Positions 42,955 through 52,806 are shown, counted from the stretch's first letter. The stretch: 64,000 nucleotides of DNA from Shimwellia blattae DSM 4481 = NBRC 105725 (GCF_000262305.1 NC_017910.1:2356001-2420000); one strand, 5' to 3'. Notes: generated by a model not told the origin, from the letters alone. Program-made: numbers and translations.

Positions 42955-44298
42955 ATGGATCATTCTGTTTCACTCTCTTCTTTTCTTACCAGGGTTCAGG
43001 CCAGGGACCCCAACCAGCCGGAGTTTGCACAAGCCGTGCGCGAAGTCATGTCCACCCTGTGGCCATTTCTTGAGCAAAATCCCCGCTATCGCCAGCTCGC
43101 ACTACTGGAGCGCCTGGTTGAGCCAGAGCGCGCCATCCAGTTCCGGGTGGTGTGGGTCGATGATAACAACCAGGTTCAGGTAAACCGTGCCTGGCGGGTG
43201 CAGTTTAACTCCGCCATCGGGCCCTATAAGGGCGGCATGCGTTTCCACCCGTCCGTTAACCTGTCGATTCTTAAATTCCTCGGTTTCGAGCAGACCTTTA
43301 AAAATGCGCTGACCACGCTGCCTATGGGCGGCGGCAAGGGCGGCAGCGATTTTGACCCGAAAGGGAAAAGCGACGGCGAAGTGATGCGCTTTTGCCAGGC
43401 GCTGATGACCGAGCTGTACCGCCACCTGGGGCCGGATACTGACGTACCGGCCGGTGATATCGGCGTGGGTGGCCGGGAAGTGGGCTTTATGGCGGGCATG
43501 ATGCGTAAGCTCTCCAATAACAGCGCCTGCGTATTTACCGGCAAGGGGCTCTCCTTCGGGGGCAGCCTAATCCGCCCGGAAGCGACCGGCTACGGCCTGG
43601 TCTACTTTACCCAGGCGATGCTCAAGCGCCACGGGCTGGATTTCGAAGGGATGCGCGTGGCGGTTTCCGGCTCCGGCAACGTGGCCCAGTATACTATCGA
43701 GAAAGCCATGGAGCTGGGTGCCCGGGTGGTGACCGCGTCGGATTCAGGCGGCACCGTAGTAGATGAAACGGGCTTCACCCGCGAGAAGCTGGCCCGGTTG
43801 TGTGAAATCAAAGCCAGCCGTGACGGCCGCGTGGCCGATTACGCCCGGGAGTTTGGCCTGCCGTATCTCGCCGGTCAGCAGCCCTGGTCCGTTCCGGTGG
43901 ACATTGCCCTGCCCTGCGCCACCCAGAACGAGCTGGATACAGACGCCGCCCGGGTGCTGATTGCCAACGGGGTCAAAGCAGTGGCCGAAGGGGCCAATAT
44001 GCCCACCACCATTGACGCCACCAACCTGTTCCTGGATGCGGGCGTGCTGTTTGCCCCGGGTAAAGCCGCCAACGCCGGTGGCGTGGCGACATCCGGCCTG
44101 GAGATGGCCCAGAACGCCGCGCGGATGAGCTGGAAAGCGGAAAAAGTGGACGCCCGTCTGCACCATATTATGCTGGATATTCACGAGCACTGCGTGCAGT
44201 ACGGCGGGGATCAGGCCAGGACCAACTATGTGCAGGGGGCAAATATTGCCGGGTTTGTTAAAGTGGCCGATGCGATGATAGCTCAGGGCGTTATCTGA
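42955..44298 (+). CDS. gdhA: NADP-specific glutamate dehydrogenase
   Basis: Assimilates ammonia onto 2-oxoglutarate to make glutamate; hexameric cytosolic enzyme of 447 residues (the E. coli length). Substrate-binding lysine region PMGGGKGGSDFDPKGKS (near 125), AGDIGVGGREVG, and the NADP-binding Rossmann text VAVSGSGNVAQYTIEKA. TTGATT with TATAGT lie upstream but the spacing (19) is long. A strong terminator separates it from convergent topB. Confidence 0.98.
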   Translation: MDHSVSLSSFLTRVQARDPNQPEFAQAVREVMSTLWPFLEQNPRYRQLALLERLVEPERAIQFRVVWVDDNNQVQVNRAWRVQFNSAIGPYKGGMRFHPSVNLSILKFLGFEQTFKNALTTLPMGGGKGGSDFDPKGKSDGEVMRFCQALMTELYRHLGPDTDVPAGDIGVGGREVGFMAGMMRKLSNNSACVFTGKGLSFGGSLIRPEATGYGLVYFTQAMLKRHGLDFEGMRVAVSGSGNVAQYTIEKAMELGARVVTASDSGGTVVDETGFTREKLARLCEIKASRDGRVADYAREFGLPYLAGQQPWSVPVDIALPCATQNELDTDAARVLIANGVKAVAEGANMPTTIDATNLFLDAGVLFAPGKAANAGGVATSGLEMAQNAARMSWKAEKVDARLHHIMLDIHEHCVQYGGDQARTNYVQGANIAGFVKVADAMIAQGVI

Positions 44299-44325
44299 CC
44301 GCGGAGAGCCTCCGCTCAGCATATC

Positions 44326-44358
44326 AAACGGGATGATCTGCGGATCATCCCGTTTTTT
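44326..44358 (+). terminator. Terminator of gdhA
   Basis: 13-bp perfect stem AAACGGGATGATC/GATCATCCCGTTT with a 4-nt loop and following T tract. It may also serve convergent topB. Confidence 0.92.
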
Positions 44359-44367
44359 ATTGCCGGA

Positions 44368-46296
44368 TCACTGGGCCCCGGCGGCTTTTTTGCGTGCCCG
44401 GCGCCGGGCGGGGGCCGCCTTCTGCGGGCTTGCGCCGGTAACGACCACCTGGCGAAAGCGGGTAACGGACGTATTCCGCGCCTGACCTATCAGATCATAC
44501 AGCGTGGTCACCAGCGGCTGCATAAAGTCCTGATAGCGGCACTGCTTTTCGCTTATCTGGGTGAGGACCGACTCCCAGTGCGCGGTCATATCCGGGCGGG
44601 TGGCAAGCTCAGGCAGCGCCTTGATCAGCGCTTTTCCCGCGTCTGTGGCGTGGATATAGCGCCCTTTTTTCACCAGAAAATTGCGTTTGAATAACAGCTC
44701 GATAATCCCGGCACGGGTGGCCTCGGTGCCCAGCCCGTCCGTGGCGCGCAGGATCTTCTTCAGATCTTTATCCTGGACAAAACGGGCAATCCCGGTCATG
44801 GCGGAAAGCAGCGTCGCGTCGGTAAAGTGCCGCGGCGGCTGGGTCTGGCGCTCCACCACTTCCCCTTTCTCGCACAGGAGCTCATCCCCCCTGGCGACCA
44901 CCGGCAGCGGCGTGCCGTCGTTCTCTTCGTCGCGCTCTTTATTGCCAAGCAGGGTGCGCCAGCCCGCATCGGCCAGGAAACGCGCCTTGGCGATAAATTT
45001 GCCCCCGGCGATCTCCAGATCAATCACGCACTTGCGGAACACCGCATCGGGGCAAAACTGCATCAGATACTGGCGGGCAATCAGCTGGTAGACCCGCGCT
45101 TCGTCCTCCGTCAGCCGCACCTGGCCGGTGCGCGCTGTGGGGATAATCGCGTGGTGGGCATCCACTTTTTTGTCGTCCCAGCAGCGGTTACGCCGCTCCA
45201 TATCAATTACCGGCTGGGGCAGCAGATCCGGGGCGTGCACACCAATGGCGTTCAGCACCGCCTGGCGACCGGCAAAATGCTCCTCCGGCAGGTGGCGGCT
45301 GTCTGAACGGGGATAGGTAATCAGTTTGTGGGTTTCGTAGAGTTTCTGGCAAATATCCAGCACATTCTGCGCGCTGAGGCCGAATTTACGCGCCGCCTCA
45401 ATCTGCAGGGCCGAGAGCGAAAACGGCAGCGGTGCGGGCTCGGACTCGCGCTTGTCGTTATAACCGGTAACCAGCGCAGGCTGTCCGGCGATGCGCTGCA
45501 CCACATGCTCTGCCAGGGCCCGGTTGAGCAGGCGACCTTCTTCGTCCTGATACGGCTCGCAGGATTCACTGGGTTGCCAGAGCGCCACAAAGCGCTCCTC
45601 CGCCGGGGTCACGATATGGGCTTTCACTTCAAAGAAATCCCGGGGGACGAAGTTTTCTATCTCCTCGTCGCGGCGCACCACCAGCCCCAACACCGGGGTC
45701 TGCACCCGGCCAACGGAGAGCACCCCCTGGTAACCGGCATTCCGCCCGAGGATAGTCCAGGCCCGGGTCATATTGATCCCGTACAGCCAGTCGGCCCGGG
45801 CCCGGGCCAGGGCCGAGACACACAGCGGGATAAAGTCGCTGTTCGCCCGCAGCCGCGTAATGGCCCGCTCCACCGCCTGGGGGTTGAGATCGTTGATCAG
45901 GCAGCGCTGCACCTGGCGGCGTTTGTCCGCCGACAGTTGCAGATAGTCCAGCACCTCATCCACCAGCAGTTGACCTTCGCGATCCGGGTCTCCTGCGTGG
46001 ATCACTTCGCTGGCCTCATGCAGGTAGCGCTTGATCACATTCAGCTGTTTCGTTACCGAGGCCCGGGGCTGAAGCTGCCACTTTTCCGGTACGATAGGCA
46101 AATCCGCCAGGTTCCAGCGGGCAAAGCGGCAATCGTAGGCATCCGGCTGGGCCTGCTCCAGCAGGTGGCCAATACACCAGGTCACCACCTGACCATTGCC
46201 GCATTCGATAAACCCATCCCCCTTACGGTGGGGTTTGGGCAGAACATCGGCAATGGCCCGGGCAAGGCTGGGCTTTTCCGCGATAAACAACCGCAT
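44368..46296 (-). CDS. topB: DNA topoisomerase III
   Basis: Type IA topoisomerase that decatenates replicated DNA; 642 residues (E. coli 653). The N-terminal Toprim domain has Glu7 in IAEKPSLA and the acidic HAGDPDREGQLL; catalytic Tyr328 lies in LITYPRSD, the same number as E. coli. The basic C-terminal tail (RRRARKKAAG) is shorter than in E. coli. It starts 4 bp after selD, so selD-topB form an operon; E. coli ynjI upstream of topB has no counterpart here. Confidence 0.97.
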   Translation of the reverse strand: MRLFIAEKPSLARAIADVLPKPHRKGDGFIECGNGQVVTWCIGHLLEQAQPDAYDCRFARWNLADLPIVPEKWQLQPRASVTKQLNVIKRYLHEASEVIHAGDPDREGQLLVDEVLDYLQLSADKRRQVQRCLINDLNPQAVERAITRLRANSDFIPLCVSALARARADWLYGINMTRAWTILGRNAGYQGVLSVGRVQTPVLGLVVRRDEEIENFVPRDFFEVKAHIVTPAEERFVALWQPSESCEPYQDEEGRLLNRALAEHVVQRIAGQPALVTGYNDKRESEPAPLPFSLSALQIEAARKFGLSAQNVLDICQKLYETHKLITYPRSDSRHLPEEHFAGRQAVLNAIGVHAPDLLPQPVIDMERRNRCWDDKKVDAHHAIIPTARTGQVRLTEDEARVYQLIARQYLMQFCPDAVFRKCVIDLEIAGGKFIAKARFLADAGWRTLLGNKERDEENDGTPLPVVARGDELLCEKGEVVERQTQPPRHFTDATLLSAMTGIARFVQDKDLKKILRATDGLGTEATRAGIIELLFKRNFLVKKGRYIHATDAGKALIKALPELATRPDMTAHWESVLTQISEKQCRYQDFMQPLVTTLYDLIGQARNTSVTRFRQVVVTGASPQKAAPARRRARKKAAGAQ

Positions 46297-46300
46297 CGGT

Positions 46301-47359
46301 TCAGACTATCTCGATCATCGGTCGTCCGCCGCGGGCAGTGCGCAGCTCGCCAATCGCCGTCAGCGTGATGCCGTGCTGCGCTGCGGCCGCCTGAACGTCG
46401 GCTTCGGCCTCCGGCGTGACCGCCAGCAGCAGGCCGCCGGACGTCTGGGGATCGCACAACAGATCGCGCCAGGCCTGCGGCATATCGCCCATCAGGTAGC
46501 CATAGCTGGCAAAGTTGCGCGCACTGCCGCCGGGCACGGAGCCCTGGGCAATATACGCCTCAACCCCCGGCAGTTTCGGGACATCCTGGTAGCGCACCAG
46601 GGCCTGCACACCGGCACCGCGGCACACTTCGCTCAGGTGGCCCAGCAGGCCAAAGCCGGTCACGTCCGTCATCGCTTTAACGCCATCAATGGCGGCAAAG
46701 TCGGCACCGGCGATGTTCATCCGGCACATGACTTCCGTCGCCAGCCCCTGGTGTTCCGGGAGCAGCAGCGATTTTTTCTCCGCCGTAGTCAGCACGCCAA
46801 TGCCCAGCGGTTTGGTGAGATACAGTTTGCAGCCTGCCTGCGCGGTGCTGTTTTTCTTGATGCGCTCCGTCGGGACCACCCCGGTAACCGCAAGGCCGAA
46901 AATCGGCTCCGGCGAGTCAATGGAGTGACCACCGGCCAGCGCAATGCCCGCCTGGCGGCAGGCAAAGCGCCCGCCCTCAATCACTTTGCGGGCAATCTCC
47001 GGCGCCAGCACATTCACCGGCCAGCCGAGGATAGCAATCGCCATAATGGGCTTACCGCCCATGGCGTAAATGTCGCTGATGGCGTTAGTGGCAGCAATCC
47101 GGCCAAAATCGAAGGCATCATCCACAATCGGCATAAAAAAGTCCGTGGTGCTGATAATACATGTGCCGTTCCCCAGATCGTAGACCGCCGCGTCGTCGCT
47201 GGTCTCATTGCCCACTAACAGGTTCGGGTCGACAAACTTCGCCTGCTCGCTGTGCAGGATCTCCTCCAGCACTTTGGGCGAAATTTTACAACCGCAACCT
47301 GCTCCGTGGCTGTACTGGGTTAAACGTACATTATCCTGGTCTTCAGAATGCTCACTCAT
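46301..47359 (-). CDS. selD: Selenophosphate synthetase
   Basis: Makes monoselenophosphate from selenide and ATP for selenocysteine and selenouridine synthesis; 352 residues. The catalytic Cys22 lies in GAGCGCK, equivalent to E. coli Cys17 (the N-terminus here is 5 residues longer), followed by Lys25. ATP/Mg-binding DDAAVYDLG and the C-terminal CDPQTSGGLLLAV. The start MSEHSED at 47359 has AGGAG; an upstream in-frame ATG is rejected. Its presence implies selenium use by this organism. Confidence 0.97.
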   Translation of the reverse strand: MSEHSEDQDNVRLTQYSHGAGCGCKISPKVLEEILHSEQAKFVDPNLLVGNETSDDAAVYDLGNGTCIISTTDFFMPIVDDAFDFGRIAATNAISDIYAMGGKPIMAIAILGWPVNVLAPEIARKVIEGGRFACRQAGIALAGGHSIDSPEPIFGLAVTGVVPTERIKKNSTAQAGCKLYLTKPLGIGVLTTAEKKSLLLPEHQGLATEVMCRMNIAGADFAAIDGVKAMTDVTGFGLLGHLSEVCRGAGVQALVRYQDVPKLPGVEAYIAQGSVPGGSARNFASYGYLMGDMPQAWRDLLCDPQTSGGLLLAVTPEAEADVQAAAAQHGITLTAIGELRTARGGRPMIEIV

Positions 47360-47547
47360 GGGACTACTCCTGCTGATGAAAAAAACACGCACCGGTTTGC
47401 GCCGCCAATGCCCTCTGGCGACACGACGATATATGGTAGCGCGTTGGGGGTCTGCAGGTAAGGGCCGGACTCTGAATTGCTGACTCAGGCCTGCAGAACG
47501 GGTAACAGATAATCAGTACGCTGCCCGGCGGGCCAGACAGCGCACCC

Positions 47548-48099
47548 TCAGAACCGGCGGACAAACGGCGCGGGATCGACCGCCGCAACCGTGGCTGACG
47601 CTTTCAGTTGCGGCGTACCCAGATACAGGAAGCCGACAATTTTATCCTGCGGGCGGCAGCCGAAGGCGTCGCGCACCAGGGGGTTATCTGTCAGTACGCC
47701 GCTGCGCCAGATACCGTTGAACCCCTGGGCCTGTGCGGCCATCTGCATCGCCATAACGGCACACCCGGCGCTCATCTGCTGCTCCCAGACCGGAACTTTA
47801 TGGTGGGTTTCGCAGTGAGCCACGACGGTGATAATCAGCGGGGCGCGAAACGGCGCCGTGCGGGCTTTTTCGATGTGTTTGTCGTCTTCACCGGCCTCCC
47901 GGGCCGCCTGGGCCAGCAACTGGCTGAAGCGCTCGCGCCCTTCACCTTCAATCAGGGTAAAACGCCAGGGCTGCAGGCTACCGTGGTCCGGCGCACGCAG
48001 GGCGGCGCGTAAAATATTTTGCAGGACATCCCCCTGCGGGGCCGGTTCTGTCAGTCTTGATGCGCTGCGGCGCTGAACCAGTAATTCAAGTGCATCCAT
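47548..48099 (-). CDS. ydjA: Nitroreductase-family oxidoreductase YdjA
   Basis: FMN-binding nitroreductase-like flavoprotein of 183 residues, the E. coli length. N-terminal RRSASRL phosphate-binding arginines, RAPDHGSLQPWRF and the C-terminal GFLYLGTPQ are typical. One of the smallest members of its family; physiological substrate unknown. The ATG at 48099 has AGGAG; the preceding TTG is not needed. Confidence 0.95.
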   Translation of the reverse strand: MDALELLVQRRSASRLTEPAPQGDVLQNILRAALRAPDHGSLQPWRFTLIEGEGRERFSQLLAQAAREAGEDDKHIEKARTAPFRAPLIITVVAHCETHHKVPVWEQQMSAGCAVMAMQMAAQAQGFNGIWRSGVLTDNPLVRDAFGCRPQDKIVGFLYLGTPQLKASATVAAVDPAPFVRRF

Positions 48100-48261
48100 C
48101 AACTCGCTCCTGTTCTCAAGTTGCTCACGAAATTAACATAGCAAGGTATTTTGTTACAGTACGCCCTGATTTCCTACTGACAAGGGCCTTGCGGGTCTTT
48201 AGGATAGGCCATTCCCCTGTCTGAATGTCAGGGACATCACATTCTATGGTATGGAGAAGAC

Positions 48262-50112
48262 ATGCGTACCCTCTGGCGTTACATCAGCGCATTTTTTAAA
48301 TGGACATGGCGTCTGCTCAGTTTCATTCGCTCCCTGGTCTTTAACCTTATCTTTCTGATTCTGGTTCTGGTGGCTGCCGGGATCTGGATGCAGGCCGGTT
48401 CGCCTGCGCCGGAAACGGCCCGCGGCGCCCTGCTGCTGGACATTACCGGTGTGGTAGTGGATAAGCCATCGGTCAGCAACAAGCTGGGGATCATTGGCCG
48501 CCAGCTGTTTGGCTCCAGCACCGACAAGCTCCAGGAAAACTCTCTGTTTGATATTGTCGATGCCATTCGCCAGGCGAAGGACGACCGCAATATCACCGGG
48601 CTGGTACTGGATCTGAAAAACTTTGCCGGGGGCGATCAGCCTTCCATGCAGTATATCGGCAAGGCGCTGCGCGAATTCCGCGACAGCGGTAAACCGGTCT
48701 ATGCCTCCGGAGACAGCTACAGCCAGGGGCAATATTACCTGGCAAGTTTCGCCAGTAAAATCTGGCTTTCCCCCCAGGGCACCGTGGATCTGCATGGCTT
48801 TGCCACTAACGGCCTCTATTATAAGTCGCTGCTGGATAAGCTGAAAGTCTCCACCCATGTGTTCCGGGTAGGCACCTACAAATCTGCCGTAGAGCCGTTT
48901 ATCCGTGACGATATGTCACCGGCGGCCCGGGAGGCAGACAGCCGCTGGATAGGCGAGCTGTGGCAGAACTATCTGTCCACCATTGCCGCGAACCGCCAGA
49001 TAACCACCCAGCAGCTGTTCCCGGGTGCCCAGGCCATGCTCGCCGGGTTACAGAAGCTGTCCGGCGATACTGCCCGCTATGCTCTGGACAATAAACTGGT
49101 GGATGCCCTGGCAACACCGGCCCAGGTCGAAAAAGCCCTGACGGAAAAATTTGGCTGGAACAAGAAAGATAAAGCCTTCCAGGCCGTCAGTATTTATGAC
49201 TACGCCGTCAAACCCCGGGCGCAGCAGTCTTCCACTATCGCGGTGATTTATGCCAGCGGCGCCATTCTTGATGGCGAGGAAACGCCGGGGAATGTGGGGG
49301 GCGATACCACTGCCCACCAGATCCGCGAAGCGCGCCTTGATCCGGCGGTAAAAGCCATTGTGCTGCGGGTTAACAGCCCCGGCGGCAGTGTCAACGCCTC
49401 AGAAATTATCCGCGAAGAGCTGGAAGCCGCCCGGGAAGCGGGCAAACCGGTGGTGGTTTCCATGGGGGGGCTGGCTGCCTCCGGCGGTTACTGGATCTCC
49501 ACCCCGGCTAACTACATTGTGGCAAGCCCCAGCACCCTGACGGGCTCTATTGGTATCTTCGGGGTGGTTAACACCCTGGAAAACAGCCTGCGGGAGATTG
49601 GGGTCAACACGGACGGGGTATCCACCTCACCGCTGGCGGATATCAGCGCCACCAAAGCGCTGCCGGTAGAAGTTCAGCAGATGATCCAGCTGTCTATTGA
49701 AAACGGCTACCAGCGCTTTATTAACCTGGTGGCGAAGTCACGTAATAAAACCCCGGAGCAGATAGACCAGATAGCCCAGGGCCACGTGTGGACCGGCCAG
49801 GACGCCAAAAACAACGGTCTGGTAGACAGCCTGGGTGACTTTGACGACGCGGTGGCAAAAGCCGCTGAGCTGGCAAAACTGAAAACCTGGTCCCTGTCTT
49901 ACTACCAGGGTGAGACGTCGATGCTGGATATGGTGTTCAGTAGCCTGAATGGCTCCGTGCGCGCCATGTTGCCCCAGGCGCTCAGCGCTGCCTTACCGGC
50001 ACCGCTGGCGCAGGCGGCCAGTGCGGTCAAAAGCGAGAGTGATAAACTCACCCTGTTTAACGACCCGCGCGATCGCTATGCCTACTGCCTTAACTGTGCG
50101 GATATCAAATAA
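48262..50112 (+). CDS. sppA: Signal peptide peptidase A (protease IV)
   Basis: Inner-membrane serine protease degrading cleaved signal peptides; 616 residues (E. coli 618). One N-terminal transmembrane anchor (about 25-44), then two SppA repeats. The Ser/Lys dyad is split between them: Lys207 (VGTYKSAVEPF) and Ser407 (GGLAASGGYW), shifted by two from E. coli Lys209/Ser409. A GGAGA ribosome site precedes the ATG. A strong terminator follows. Confidence 0.96.
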   Translation: MRTLWRYISAFFKWTWRLLSFIRSLVFNLIFLILVLVAAGIWMQAGSPAPETARGALLLDITGVVVDKPSVSNKLGIIGRQLFGSSTDKLQENSLFDIVDAIRQAKDDRNITGLVLDLKNFAGGDQPSMQYIGKALREFRDSGKPVYASGDSYSQGQYYLASFASKIWLSPQGTVDLHGFATNGLYYKSLLDKLKVSTHVFRVGTYKSAVEPFIRDDMSPAAREADSRWIGELWQNYLSTIAANRQITTQQLFPGAQAMLAGLQKLSGDTARYALDNKLVDALATPAQVEKALTEKFGWNKKDKAFQAVSIYDYAVKPRAQQSSTIAVIYASGAILDGEETPGNVGGDTTAHQIREARLDPAVKAIVLRVNSPGGSVNASEIIREELEAAREAGKPVVVSMGGLAASGGYWISTPANYIVASPSTLTGSIGIFGVVNTLENSLREIGVNTDGVSTSPLADISATKALPVEVQQMIQLSIENGYQRFINLVAKSRNKTPEQIDQIAQGHVWTGQDAKNNGLVDSLGDFDDAVAKAAELAKLKTWSLSYYQGETSMLDMVFSSLNGSVRAMLPQALSAALPAPLAQAASAVKSESDKLTLFNDPRDRYAYCLNCADIK

Positions 50113-50122
50113 CCAAACGCAG

Positions 50123-50152
50123 CAGCCCGGTCACGACCGGGCTGTTTTTTTC
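50123..50152 (+). terminator. Terminator of sppA
   Basis: CAGCCCGGTC/GACCGGGCTG palindrome followed by seven T. Confidence 0.92.
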
Positions 50153-50200
50153 CCCGTGCCCTTCTATACTGCGGCTGTTTATTACAGGCCCGAGTAAGCT

Positions 50201-51217
50201 ATGGAAAAAAAATCCATTTATGTCGCCTATACCGGCGGCACCATCGGTATGCAGCGCTCTGATCACGGCTACGTACCCGTATCCGGCCATTTACAGCGCC
50301 AGCTGGCGCTGATGCCGGAATTTCACCGCCCGGAAATGCCGGATTTCACCATTCACGAGTACCAGCCGCTGATGGACTCATCCGATATGACGCCGCAGGA
50401 CTGGCAGCATATTGCCGATGATATCCGGGCCAACTATGACGATTACGACGGTTTCGTGATCCTCCACGGCACGGACACCATGGCTTTTACCGCCTCGGCG
50501 CTCTCTTTTATGCTGGAGAACCTCGGCAAACCGGTGATTGTGACCGGCTCACAAATCCCCCTGGCAGAGCTGCGCTCCGACGGGCAAATCAACCTGCTCA
50601 ATGCGCTGTTCGTGGCGGCCAACTACCCGGTTAACGAAGTGACCCTGTTTTTTAATAACCGCCTGTACCGGGGTAACCGCACCACCAAAGCCCACGCGGA
50701 CGGTTTTGACGCCTTTGATTCGCCAAATCTGCCGCCGCTTCTGGAGGCGGGGATCCACATCCGCCGTTTAAATACCCCCCCGGCACCGGCCCACAGCGGC
50801 GCGCTGATCGTCCACCCGATCACCCCACAGCCTATCGGGGTGGTGACTATTTACCCCGGGATCTCTGCCGATGTGGTGCGCAACTTTGTGCGCCAGCCGG
50901 TACGGGCACTGATCCTGCGCTCTTACGGGGTGGGGAATGCGCCCCAGCAGCCGGCCTTCCTCGCCACCCTGACAGAAGCCTGCCAGCGCGGGATAATCGT
51001 GGTGAACCTGACTCAGTGCATCTCCGGCAAGGTCAATATGGGCGGGTACGCCACCGGCAACGCCCTCGCCCGGGCGGGGGTTATCAGCGGTTACGATATG
51101 ACGGTTGAAGCCGCCCTGACCAAACTGCACTACCTGTTCAGCCGCGGGCTGAGCGTGGATCAGATTCGCCAGGCCATGACCACGAATTTGCGCGGCGAAC
51201 TCACCCCGGACGACTGA
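50201..51217 (+). CDS. ansA: L-asparaginase I (cytoplasmic)
   Basis: Low-affinity cytosolic asparaginase, 338 residues (the E. coli length), no signal peptide. Nucleophile Thr14 in AYTGGTIGM, second catalytic patch LHGTDTMAFTAS (about 89-100) and a distal lysine in TTKAHADG. pncA begins 10 bp after its stop, so they are co-transcribed, as in E. coli. Confidence 0.97.
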   Translation: MEKKSIYVAYTGGTIGMQRSDHGYVPVSGHLQRQLALMPEFHRPEMPDFTIHEYQPLMDSSDMTPQDWQHIADDIRANYDDYDGFVILHGTDTMAFTASALSFMLENLGKPVIVTGSQIPLAELRSDGQINLLNALFVAANYPVNEVTLFFNNRLYRGNRTTKAHADGFDAFDSPNLPPLLEAGIHIRRLNTPPAPAHSGALIVHPITPQPIGVVTIYPGISADVVRNFVRQPVRALILRSYGVGNAPQQPAFLATLTEACQRGIIVVNLTQCISGKVNMGGYATGNALARAGVISGYDMTVEAALTKLHYLFSRGLSVDQIRQAMTTNLRGELTPDD

Positions 51218-51227
51218 CGGAGCCCCC

Positions 51228-51875
51228 ATGAAACAGACTGCTTTACTGCTGGTTGATTTACAGAATGACTTTTGTGCCGGAGGGGCGCTGGCCGTTCCCC
51301 GGGGCGATGAGACTATCCCGGTCGCCAACCGGCTTATTGCGGCGTTCACCGGGCAAAATGCCCCGGTGATTGCAACCCGCGACTGGCACCCGGCGGGCCA
51401 CGGCAGCTTTGCCAGCACCCACCAGACTACGCCATACACCCGGGGCGAGCTCGACGGCCTGCCCCAGACATGGTGGCCGGATCACTGTATTCAGCACAGC
51501 CCCGGCGCGCAACTGCACCCGCTGCTGAACGGGTCAGCAGTCACGGTCACGATAGATAAAGGCCAGGATCCGCAAATCGACAGCTACAGCGGCTTTTTTG
51601 ATAACGGCCACCGCCAGCAGACCGGGCTCAGCGACTGGCTGACCCGACACCAGATAAACCACCTGGTGGTGCTCGGGCTGGCAACGGACTACTGCGTGAA
51701 ATTTACCGTGCTCGACGCTCTGGCGCTGCACTACGGGGTCGACGTAATAACCGACGGTTGCCGGGGGGTGAATATCGCCCCTGAGGACAGCGCGCTGGCC
51801 TTTCAGGAGATGGCCGCCGCCGGGGCGACCCTGTATACCCTTGCCGACTGGCTGGACACCCACCCCGCCTGCTGA
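51228..51875 (+). CDS. pncA: Nicotinamidase
   Basis: Converts nicotinamide to nicotinate in NAD salvage (and activates pyrazinamide); 215 residues. Isochorismatase-like triad: Asp in LLLVDLQNDF (Asp10), Lys in TIDKGQDPQIDSYS and nucleophile Cys in LATDYCVKFT. Metal-binding residues are expected in DWHPAGHGSF. CGGAG precedes the start; second gene of the ansA-pncA operon. Confidence 0.97.
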   Translation: MKQTALLLVDLQNDFCAGGALAVPRGDETIPVANRLIAAFTGQNAPVIATRDWHPAGHGSFASTHQTTPYTRGELDGLPQTWWPDHCIQHSPGAQLHPLLNGSAVTVTIDKGQDPQIDSYSGFFDNGHRQQTGLSDWLTRHQINHLVVLGLATDYCVKFTVLDALALHYGVDVITDGCRGVNIAPEDSALAFQEMAAAGATLYTLADWLDTHPAC

Positions 51876-51882
51876 ACCACCG

Positions 51883-51916
51883 GCTGACGGCGGCTTCATG
51901 TTACGCCGCCGTCAGC
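51883..51916. repeat. 12-bp perfect hairpin between pncA and yeaC
   Basis: GCTGACGGCGGC/GCCGCCGTCAGC with a 10-nt loop, between convergent genes and 8 bp after the pncA stop. No T tract on either strand, so it may block 3' exonucleases rather than terminate by itself. Confidence 0.6.
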
Positions 51917-51927
51917 ACCGCTTCAGC

Positions 51928-52206
51928 TTATTGCGGTTTCAGGGTGGCAATAGGCGATGGCGCCCCACCGAATTCCGCCTTCAGCTGCTGCTTACTTTTC
52001 ATTTCAATCTGGCCCCGGGTGTTCAGCGTCATATGCTGGGCCTCGTGGTTATTGCGGCTTTGCCACAGCATCACCAGTTGCAGGCAGTTCTCTTTCTGCT
52101 CCGGGGTCAGGGCGACCCCGTCGGGCCATTTTCCCAGCTCTACGGCGGTGACCAGACGCTGATAGATGTCCGGAGTCAGAGAAGCAATCATATCGTCGAT
52201 ATTCAC
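51928..52206 (-). CDS. yeaC: YeaC, DUF1315 family protein
   Basis: A 92-residue cytosolic protein of unknown function. VELGKWPDGVALTPEQKENC and LQLVMLWQ are the conserved core, with a C-terminal MKSKQQLKAEFG. The start is GTG (52206) with GGAG at 7 bp. Located between pncA and msrB as in E. coli; it lies 51 bp upstream of msrB's stop in the same direction, so the two may be co-transcribed. Confidence 0.93.
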   Translation of the reverse strand: MNIDDMIASLTPDIYQRLVTAVELGKWPDGVALTPEQKENCLQLVMLWQSRNNHEAQHMTLNTRGQIEMKSKQQLKAEFGGAPSPIATLKPQ

Positions 52207-52257
52207 GGTTCAGCTCCATGAAAAGGGGTGAATGGAATAATTTGCTGAATCGTTTCT

Positions 52258-52671
52258 TCAGCCATTGATTTTCTCACCGTCGGCGCTGTCAGTAAAACTG
52301 AGCGCGGCGGAGTTAACACAATACCGCTCGCCGGTGGGCTGTGGGCCATCCGGGAATACGTGCCCTAAGTGGGCGTCACAGTTCGCACAGCGAATCTCCA
52401 CCCGCCGCATACCGTGCGAGTTATCCTCCAGATAGCGGATAGCATCTGCCCCCGCAGGCTCAAAAAAGCTCGGCCAGCCGCAACCGGCGTCGAATTTACT
52501 TTGTGAGGTAAACAGCGGCGCCCCGCACACCAGGCAGTGGTAGAGCCCGTCGCGCCTGTTGTGTAACAAACGCCCGCTAAAAGGCGCTTCTGTACCGCGC
52601 TGCTGGGTGACATAAAACTGCACATCGCTCAGGGTTTTCTTTAAATTTTCAGGGGGTTCGAATCGGCTCAT
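52258..52671 (-). CDS. msrB: Methionine-R-sulfoxide reductase B
   Basis: Repairs oxidised methionine (R-sulfoxide) in proteins; 137 residues (the E. coli length). Zinc is held by two CxxC pairs (Cys46/Cys49 and Cys95/Cys98). The catalytic Cys118 lies in RYCVNSAAL. GCGWPSFFEP and HLGHVFPDGP are family text. Divergent from gapA. Confidence 0.97.
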   Translation of the reverse strand: MSRFEPPENLKKTLSDVQFYVTQQRGTEAPFSGRLLHNRRDGLYHCLVCGAPLFTSQSKFDAGCGWPSFFEPAGADAIRYLEDNSHGMRRVEIRCANCDAHLGHVFPDGPQPTGERYCVNSAALSFTDSADGEKING

Positions 52672-52790
52672 AAGAGATATCTTATTCGGGTTAGACAGAT
52701 AACATTATCCCTTCTATTCTAACAAACTATTAACAGCCACCAAACGCATTTGATGTTAATTCTGTGTGGTTGTCTGAGCAGAAATGCAAT

Positions 52791-52806
52791 TGTGATACTG
52801 ATCACA
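52791..52806. promoter_or_regulatory. CRP site upstream of gapA
   Basis: TGTGATACTGATCACA, a perfect TGTGA-N6-TCACA, about 207 bp before gapA and 120 bp before msrB in the 341-bp divergent region. Confidence 0.8.
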
